Part shown: positions 35,001 to 44,000 of the stretch, piece by piece
Layout: each line of letters begins with the position of its first letter
How positions within the stretch are numbered: position 1 is the stretch's first letter
Assembly: GCA_036346405.1 (NCBI GenBank)
Contig: CM070554.1
Location: 42,907,558 to 42,971,557 of the forward strand
Reading direction: 5' to 3'
From: Phyllostachys edulis
Taxonomy: Eukaryota > Streptophyta > Magnoliopsida > Poales > Poaceae
DNA: 64,000 nt
The notes under the pieces: model-generated
What the model was told of the DNA's origin: nothing
What the model saw: only the letters and a program-made list of their open reading frames with translations
Database searches by the model: none
Made by a program: the position numbers and the translations under genes

Positions 35001-38000
35001 CAAATAATCTGCTAGATAACTTGATTATGAACATACAGAAGGTTATAAACACAAGATATCAATTAGACAGGCGTAGGCTATTGGGAGTTCTTGTTAGTAC
35101 ACAGCCTTGCAGTTCAGCTGCATGCAGTATCTTTGGAGCTGGAAAGGGCTCTTGTTGGATTCCTTTTGACATGTTTATGGAGAATGCAATGGATGGAAGA
35201 CATCTTCATGCCATATCATCAATCGAAACTCTGACAGGTGTAAATATATGCACTTCATATTGTTGATTACTTGCGCTTGTATTTTCAATTGTCGATAGAA
35301 CCATTGTATAACCTTTTATAAACTTGAAATCTTTGGTTGATACAGAACTCTCCAAGACACTCCAAGTGCTTAATCGGGCAACCTGGCAAGAGACCTTTCA
35401 AGCTCTATGGATTTCAGCTTTGCGGCTTATACAACGAGTTGGGATAAATTCAATTAACATTATTTTCCTTCACTAATAAACAAAAGGCTCGAATATTTTC
35501 TTTAATATAATTTTGCATCTGTTTACTAGGATCCAGGCACTCTGGAAGGGCCATTTCCCCATCTTGACTCTCGATTATGCATGTTGTTAGCTATTGTCCC
35601 TTTGTCTATTGCTCCCATTCTGAAGGAAGAGGCTGACAATCTCGAAGGGGGAATGGCCTCTGTTAGAAGAGAAGAATTAATGTCTTCTCTTCAGGTTCTA
35701 GGACAATTTTTTCATCTTCTTTTACCTCCTCCAGCAGCTGTACATTCAGCAAATAGTGCAGCTAGGAAAGCAGCAGTTGCTGTATCTAATTTGAAGGCTG
35801 GGAGTGAGAACATTCATGATTCTTCCAAAGATAGTTTCTCTATTAAAGCAGGTTATCTGTGACATATATTTCAGCATCAAGTATTTTTTTTTGCTTATGT
35901 CGTTCTTCTTAGTAAACAACGAATTTGCTTTCACAATTATGCTTCAATTGCAGTGGGGAATATGCTACATCTTATTGTGGAAGCCTGTATAGCAAGGAAT
36001 TTAGTTGATACTTCTGTTTATTTCTGGCCTGGCTATGTTGTTCCAGTTAAAGACCCATCTCCTGTCCAGGAATCCCCTTGGTCTGCCTTCATGAAAGGGT
36101 CTCCACTTATAGGCCTTAAGGATGCACTATTGGTTACACCTGCTTCGAGGTGATGAACCATGGGCGTGTACTACTTTAAATTCAATTCAGCTAGGGCTTT
36201 TTGGTTTATATGTTTGTTCACCAGCTTGATTCATGGTATTGTTCCTCTTTCATCATCTTAGTTTAGCAGAGTTGGAGAAATTGCACTCTTTTGTAGTAAG
36301 TGGGTCAGAAGAGCAAAAGTTGGTGGCTTCTAAGATTCTGTGCGGGGCATCCCTTCTTCGTGGCTGGAACATTCAGGTATGATTTGATTTTGAAAGAACT
36401 ATATTGCAGCAACAGTAACGAGTGCTACTTTACAAAATGTTCTTGTCCTATTTTACAATCTTCAGTTTGAAAAGAGCTGTGTCATATGTGTTACTTTTAC
36501 TGTTTTTTTTTTAAAAAATGTTTGTTTCTGACTCTTGTTGCTCTTTAGGAACATGTTGTCCAAATGGTGCTTAAGTTGCTGTCGACACTGCTCCCTCTAG
36601 ATTCTGTCTCAGATGGCTGCGATATACATCACATGCCTATGCTGCATACTCTCATATCTGGGATTTCTTCCGTTGACACTGTTCATATTCTCTCCATGTA
36701 TGGTTTGGTAAGAAAAACATTGTTCTCAAAGAGCTGATGACACGTTGATTTGAGAATTATATTTCACATTGATAGACCAAAGTTCCCTGTACAGTATTGT
36801 ATCAGATATATATATATTCATGGTTTCTTGCTTATAGGCAGGTACAAATAAAAAACATTGTCCTAACGGCATTATGCTTTTCAGGTTCCGGAAGTAGCTG
36901 CCATTTTAATGCCTGTATGTGAAATATTTGGATCCTTGCCTCCATCTGATCATAGGGGTTGCAATTTTGAAGAGGCTTCTGTGTATTCAGTATTCTCATG
37001 TGCTTTCCTGTTCCTTCTTCGCCTGTGGAAATTTCATAGACCCCCTATTGAGAATGCTCTATCACAACGTGGAGTTTCTGTTCTGTCTGAGCTCAATTTG
37101 GATTTTCTCCTGCTGTTACGTAATAGTCGTTTTGCTTTGAAAAATCCATCTAATGTTAGTAGAACCAGCATACTTCAATTAGATCCATTGTTTCAAAAAC
37201 CAGTGTATCTTGACTCATTTCCAAAGCTAAGGGCATGGTACTTCCAGAATCAGGCTTGCATAGCATCTACTCTTTCTAGTACTTACAACAGGAAAAGTAT
37301 CCTCCAAGTTGCAAACAAGATACTGAAAAATATCTGCTGTAAAATGTCGAAAGGTGGCATCCTGCCCGTCAGTTCCCAGTCAACATCAAATTCCAGTATG
37401 AGTGGTTCACCTGTAGGTTTACAGGAAGATGTCTGCCAAGGCCCACCTGTTACTGCATGGGAAGTTCTGGAAGCTGTTCCTTTTGTGCTTGAGACTGTCT
37501 TAACTGCCTGCGCACATGGGAGGCTTTCATCTCGTGATTTGATTACAGGTTATACTTTCTTACTCAGCCTTTTACTTGCATATGTAACTTGTCATATCCG
37601 ACTGGTCTTCAATTTATACTGATTGGTACTCTTACGTGGTCTTTGGTTGGTGGGATGTTGAGATACGTGTATGGGACAGTGCAGGATTTAGGGGCATTCA
37701 AGCATTTGGTTGGGGGATGGGATGAATCCATGCAGGTTGAGTGGATAAGATATGGGAATATTCCCTTGAAATCTTGGACGGTGAGATTTGGCTTTTTTTG
37801 TTGGCCGTATGGACTCATACAACTTTGTTAATTGTGTATGTTTAGTGGTGATCAGGGACCATCCCATACAAGCAACCACACAAAATCTTGTATCATGTCA
37901 TATAAACAACCAAATGGATAACTTGTACCATCCAATAAAAGATGAACCCGTCTACTTGTAGTCTTGTATCATCCCATCCAGATACAACTTTATCCTAACT

Positions 38001-41000
38001 AACCAGGGGAGATATCTAGTTCACAAGCACAATTTGGTACACAAGTGCACAAACTTTTGGTTTGGGCATCAAATCAACATAAAAAATTATTTTTTTGTAG
38101 ATGTAATCTATAGTGTGTCGTATCGTATCACCCTTTCAAATTTGAACTTCAAGCTCAAAGCATGTTAGAAGAAACAAAAAAAGATAAGTTTGCTGTGAAT
38201 AATAACATTTGTCTTTTTGCTTTTTTCCTTTCCCTTTTGATTTATCATCTATCAGAATTTTCCTATTTTTGTTACTCTCAGTGTGGAATTTGAACTAATT
38301 TTTATATGTAAGTAGACTAATTTCAGAAGTACGTCTACAATTGTTTTTTAGAAATTTTCATGGTGATTTGATACCCAAACCAAAAGTTTGTGCACTTGTG
38401 CACTAGATATCTCCCCAACAGCCCAACCAAACACTACCTAATTATTCCATCTCTTGTAACCGGTATTGTTCAACAAACAAATAGCTTCTTTGTTCTTTCT
38501 AATCTGGAAGTGTTATAATTTCTTCCAATTTGGAGTATGTACTTTTGGTTATGTGCCCTATATAATCCCAGTTATTTGCCATTGTGAAAGCTTTAATGAA
38601 ATGCCTTAGCAAAAGAAAAAAAAAAGGAGCTTCTCTGTCTTTCAACTTAGTTGCAAGACTAGTACTTTCGTAACTCTCATCTTAAATTTTTAAAAAATGC
38701 TCATATATCCTCATGGCTTATTTGTGTAAAAGTTGCCAAATGACTTTAGCATCAAAAGGTATACACATAAAAGTTGGCTTTTAGACTCTTCTTTTTATGT
38801 ATCTTCGATCTTGTGTGTAGTTGACGTATTGGATCACAATGCAAGATTTGTTTTTTGACCTGTAAACATGTAGTTTTGATTAAAGCATTGGCACTTTGAG
38901 ACTAGAACACAAGTTTCAAGTGCTGTAAGTTAGTAAGTACAATTATCAGATACTAAAAATTTATGCATTTTTCGGGCATGTGTGGGAAGAAACCAGTGGC
39001 GGGCACATGACTAAAATTTAGGGGAAGCTAAGCTAATGTGAGACAAGCGTACAAAACATAGAATCATAGATCAAACCATCTTTTGCAATCCAAAATCATA
39101 TTTAAATAGAAGAGGAACATGGTGAAAATGCGAAATGCAATGAAGAAAATGTGAAATATAATAAGGGAAAATTCCTACCACTCAAAATGTTGGCAAATTT
39201 GGTTCTGCCTTCGGAAATTTGACCATTTCATTTTTGTCATTCTTTCGTCAGTGCACATTTCATTTTTGTCACTCCGTACAATTTTCTGTCAAGTCAACGG
39301 GGTTTGACCGTTAAGAAATATGCAAAATTATCAGGGAAAAAGAGAAAATTTGAAAATAAAAAATACCAACAATTACAGAACAATTAAGGGACCGCTTCTG
39401 AACAAAAAATTAAAAGTGCACAAAAGTTTTACATCAGGAAAATTTTAGCAATGCTCCATAAAAGTTGAGGAAGATTAAAACATTTTTCTTAGTGTAATTT
39501 TTTTGAGAAATTTTATTAGTGTATTAAAAACACAAAATTATTTAAAAGTTATCCTTGAATTTTGCTATATTTTTCTTGTGTTTTTTCCTAGTTTTTCTAT
39601 GATTTTATGGTTTTTTTTCTGTTTGCCCTCATATTTCTTGACAGTCAAACCCCGTTGACTTACGAACAAGTGGACAGAGTGGCGAAAATGAAATGTGCAC
39701 TAACGGAAGATACCAAAAAGGAAATGTTCAAATTTCCTATGGCAGAACCGAATTTTCACATATTTTGAGTGGCTGGAACAAAAATTTCCCTAGTACCTTA
39801 GTAATGGCAAGTTGCGCTACTTTAACCAAATTAACATCACCAGCAGTATTTTATCTACATGTTTGTTTGCTTGATGTACATGTCAGATATTTCTAAAGAT
39901 CCCAACAAGAGTAATGGATATCATCAATGCGATTAGCAGTGACTACACCTACATAATTAACAAAGGGACTATCGAATTACTCTTATCAATCTTGTGCCTG
40001 TGCTGAGCCACTGCCTGCCTTCCTGTCGCATCACACGAACCACGCAGGCTCCGCTGGCCGCTGCTCTGGCTCTCAGCTTCTGCCCAGCGCCCTAGCCTGC
40101 CCAGGCTGCTGAGGGTTCCATGCTGGTGGCATGCAGTCATGTCTGCTGGCCTGGTGGATTTGGAAATTTGGTGGGGAGAGCTGACTGAGATTGGGTCATA
40201 GGGGGTAATGGGTCAGGTGACACATTTACTATTATAAAGAAGGATTTGATGGTGGTGGTGAGTCTGCCACCCCTCTTGAGTTGGTGGAATCTTTTGTGGA
40301 TAAACATGTGCGCACATGTATAATACTGGGATGATCTTCTGTGGATACTTTATCTGTGTTTGTGGTTTGTGATAAGATTCTATGTGGCTTGTTGATTGGA
40401 TGCAAATTATGTATGAAACTTTCATTTGTAGGAATACTTACCTTATGTATATTGGTTTTCTAAATTTATAACTTATATTATGTTTTATTTGAAATCCGTT
40501 GCAACGCACGGACACTCGGCTAGTGTCTATGCAAAGAGGTGGTTGATTTATTTTGCCACCTGTCATGAGATTGATGAGGTCTAATAAGGATCTAATGGTG
40601 GTGAGGTCTCATAGGATTTTCTTTCGGGTAGGTGGGCTTAGCCGGTTGGCCAAACAAGGAAATAACACACATAGCGCATGGTCCACAACGAACTTCGGCC
40701 CAAATCTCGTCTGATGGTTCTACAGTCATCTTCAACCTAAGTTCACACCGAAGCTATCACCATGGCACCTCATAGATGGAAGGAGGGGCTAAGGGGGGTA
40801 TCCACTGTCCGGCCAAGGGCAGCAGGGGTGCTAGCCCATGCTGACCCCTGGTGGGTGCGCTCCTGGAAGAAACCATAGTTATAATCTTATATGATCTTTT
40901 GACTAACATATATTTATAAAGGAAAAATAATCCAGACAACCCGCTAAACTTGTGGTAATGTCCACTTCACGAATTGTAAATCCGGCTCTCATACCCCTAA

Positions 41001-44000
41001 ACCTTTTGAAACAGGATAGCTTAATCTCTTGATGGTGGTCTAGCCATGTAGGATGGTGATGTAAGCTGGTTTGTCACATTGTGTAGTTGAGTCAGAAAGA
41101 AGAATAACTCTGGTCAGATTTGCAGGAGATGAGAGATAGCAGTGTGTGGTGATTGGGAGATGTGAGTTTTTTGTTTGGCCAGCTGGATATAATTGGGTAA
41201 TGTGTGTGGACTATTTTGTAGCATGGCTAAATTGGGTGATGTGAACAGTCGACATGGCAAGAGTTGCTTCAAAAATGAAAACCACTCCTTGGGGCTTAAG
41301 TGCTCCGGTTTCAAAGGTTTAGGGGCTAAGAGCCTAAGATATCTAGTTTGTACTTAAGGGGGTTAAGTGGACCTGAAAGCTGCCAATTGTATGTTTCACT
41401 CTCCATTTATTATGTTTCACTGTTTCACTCTCCATTTATCCCTAAATATTTACTAGTGCATACCCTCACACTCCATTGCAGGTCTGAGAGATCTTGTGGA
41501 TTTCTTGCCTGCTACATTTGCTGCTATTGTCAGCTACTTTTCAGCAGAAATTACTCGTGGCATATGGAAGCCAGTTATGTTGAATGGAACTGACTGGCCC
41601 AGTCCAGCTGCAACTCTGCTGGCAGTTGAGTCTGAGATAAAGGAAGTTCTTGCATCTGCTGGTGTTCATATCAACATCTCTCCACGACCACGTATGTCAA
41701 TGTCTCTTTATGCAAATGGTTCCTTTCTGTTTGTACATACATGCTATCTTCGTTTCTATTATTCATCTCCAATGTCTCTGTAACTTGTTTGTCTCAATGG
41801 TTGACGTTTTGACATTTTTCTTGATTGGTGCTCAGTTATTTGCATCTTCCATGTCAAATTCAAGCTACACATCACAGGATGAATTTGTTATAAGTTATAA
41901 CGGTTGCTCAAAGTGTGAAATTTTTAGCACTTACCCTTAATGTGTAATCTGAGAGGCAAATGCAAAATGTGCATACATTAAATGGCTGCCTTAAACTAAG
42001 ATTACTGGTCTGCTGATAGTATCTGCTCACAAAAATTGCATCATCAAGCAATCATTAGATGCTACATCAATTGCTTAGGGTGAAGTTAACATTTTAAACC
42101 AAGGTTGTCACAGCGATCTTGGCGACCACGGCGCCTAAGGAGCGCCAGGACGCCTAATCGTCCAGGCGGGCGCCTAGTCGTCCTCTAGGCGAGGCAAGGC
42201 GAGCTAAGTAGTAACTATAAATTTACAACTAGCAAGTAGCAACACCAGTCAAATTGGGAGCAGAAGATCCTGTCCCCTGCCCCCTGCCCCCTGCCCGGAC
42301 TGCCCGCTGACCCCTGCCCCCTGCCCAGGCCTGCCCACTGCCCCCCCCCGCATAAACGGGCGAGGCTCCCACTCCCCCCTCACCCTCTCGCGGCGTCCCT
42401 CTCGCTCGCGGCGGCGAGCTCCCGGCTCGGGCTCCCCCCTCCCTCTCGCGGCGGCGAGGCTCCTGGCTCGGGCTCCTCCTCCCCCTCTCCCTCCCGGCGG
42501 CGGCGAGGCTCCCCCTCTCCCTCCCGGCTCAGGGCTCCCCCTCCCCCTCTCCCTCCCGGAGGCGGCGATCCGGAGCAAGAGAGGCCGGATCCGGCGACGG
42601 GGACGCCCGGGGAGTGGCGGCGGGCCGCGGGAGGGAGGGAGCGGAGGAGGGAGATGGAGCACCTGGGGGCTGGCGGCCGGTGCGGTGACGCGGTCGGAGA
42701 TGGCCAAGGCGAGGCGAGCGACCGCGGCGTCTGCTCCGCACCGCCGGGACGCCTTGGCGACGCCGTGACAACCATGTTTTAAACTGACAGTAGCATGGAT
42801 GTTGACATTTTAGTTGCATTATAATAAGTTATTGATAACAAAGAAGCTCCCAATCACTAGCTGATTGAGTTGAAATAAGATGTGGTGGTTTTAATAAACG
42901 AGACTGAGGGGATGACATGACTAAAAGATACTGGAATGATCAATCCAATGGTTGTAATGTAGGCAAAAGGTTGTCTCACTGTGGTACTTAAAATGGAAGT
43001 GAACGTAATAGGTAAGGAACTGTATCTTGAGTCCAATTTATAAGCCCTAATATTTTTTTTTCTTTTGTCATTTCACTATTTCAGTGAACTAGTGGCAAGA
43101 GGTAATAAGGCATGAAGACCATCTGGAATAGAATATTAGACTACCCCTTATATTTCTAAGTACATGTCGTTTCAGACATTGACATTTATATGTACACACC
43201 TTTGACTATTGCTTTTTCAAATTATATTAAGCAAAATAAAATGTAATGATATGGAACTAGAAGTGCTTTTGATAGCAAATCTACTAATATCATTTCTTTT
43301 TTTAGAGATGTAGTACCATTTATATGTACGAATCTAAATACTTTTGTGTTCTATATCCATGGTCAAAGTGTTGAAAGTTTGACAGCATGCGTTCTATGTC
43401 AGTAGTACTCAATATTTACCAATTACCGTTCATGAGGTACAAGGAAAGAAGTAGTTTATTTAAAACTCCTTGTCAGAAATGTTATAGCGACTTCTTAATT
43501 TAAATTTTTTTGAGGTTTGAATTGTGAATGCTATCTACACGTTCTGTGTTAGGATTTTAAGAATAGAAGATTGCATGAAAAGAATTCAGTATATTTCTTG
43601 TTTAAAATTAGAAATTTTCTTCTAAATTTAGAAAATGAAATATAAATTTGGTGTATAAAAAGGTTTTAATTTGGATATCAAACTTGAGTTCTAGTTTGAT
43701 TCTTATGTATGAATGTAAATTATCATATTATTTTCATTTGTTATTTGCAGTTTGAAATTTCAAAGTTTTTAAGAAAATTGCATCAGAGACCTGTGCACTT
43801 CCTAGTCCCAGGGATTCAACTAAATTATGAAAAGCGGTGGATATGAACTATCTATTAAAAAATACATTATACATGAAAGGTAGATAAAATTTAGTGATCT
43901 TTCAAATTTGAAACACGGCATGTGGACCCACCCCCAAAATCAGGATTGTTTTTTGCCGGTTTGCTGGGTAACCGGCCGGGATTTGAATCCCTGCCTACTC

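Larger units (their letters stand above)
37549..41481 (+). other. MED33 intron 10, repeat-filled (3.9 kb)
   Basis: Donor gttata, acceptor CTCCATTGCAG. It holds at least five transposon-derived pieces, listed separately. Unlisted parts (38440-39160, 39800-40220, 40530-40950) show no gene. A hAT-end-like CAGTGGCGGGC is near 38994. Confidence 0.7.

Noticed and set aside
42249..42707. Gly/Arg/Pro-rich frames in intron 11
   Set aside because: They are translations of CTCCCGGCGG tandem sequence within a hAT-like element.
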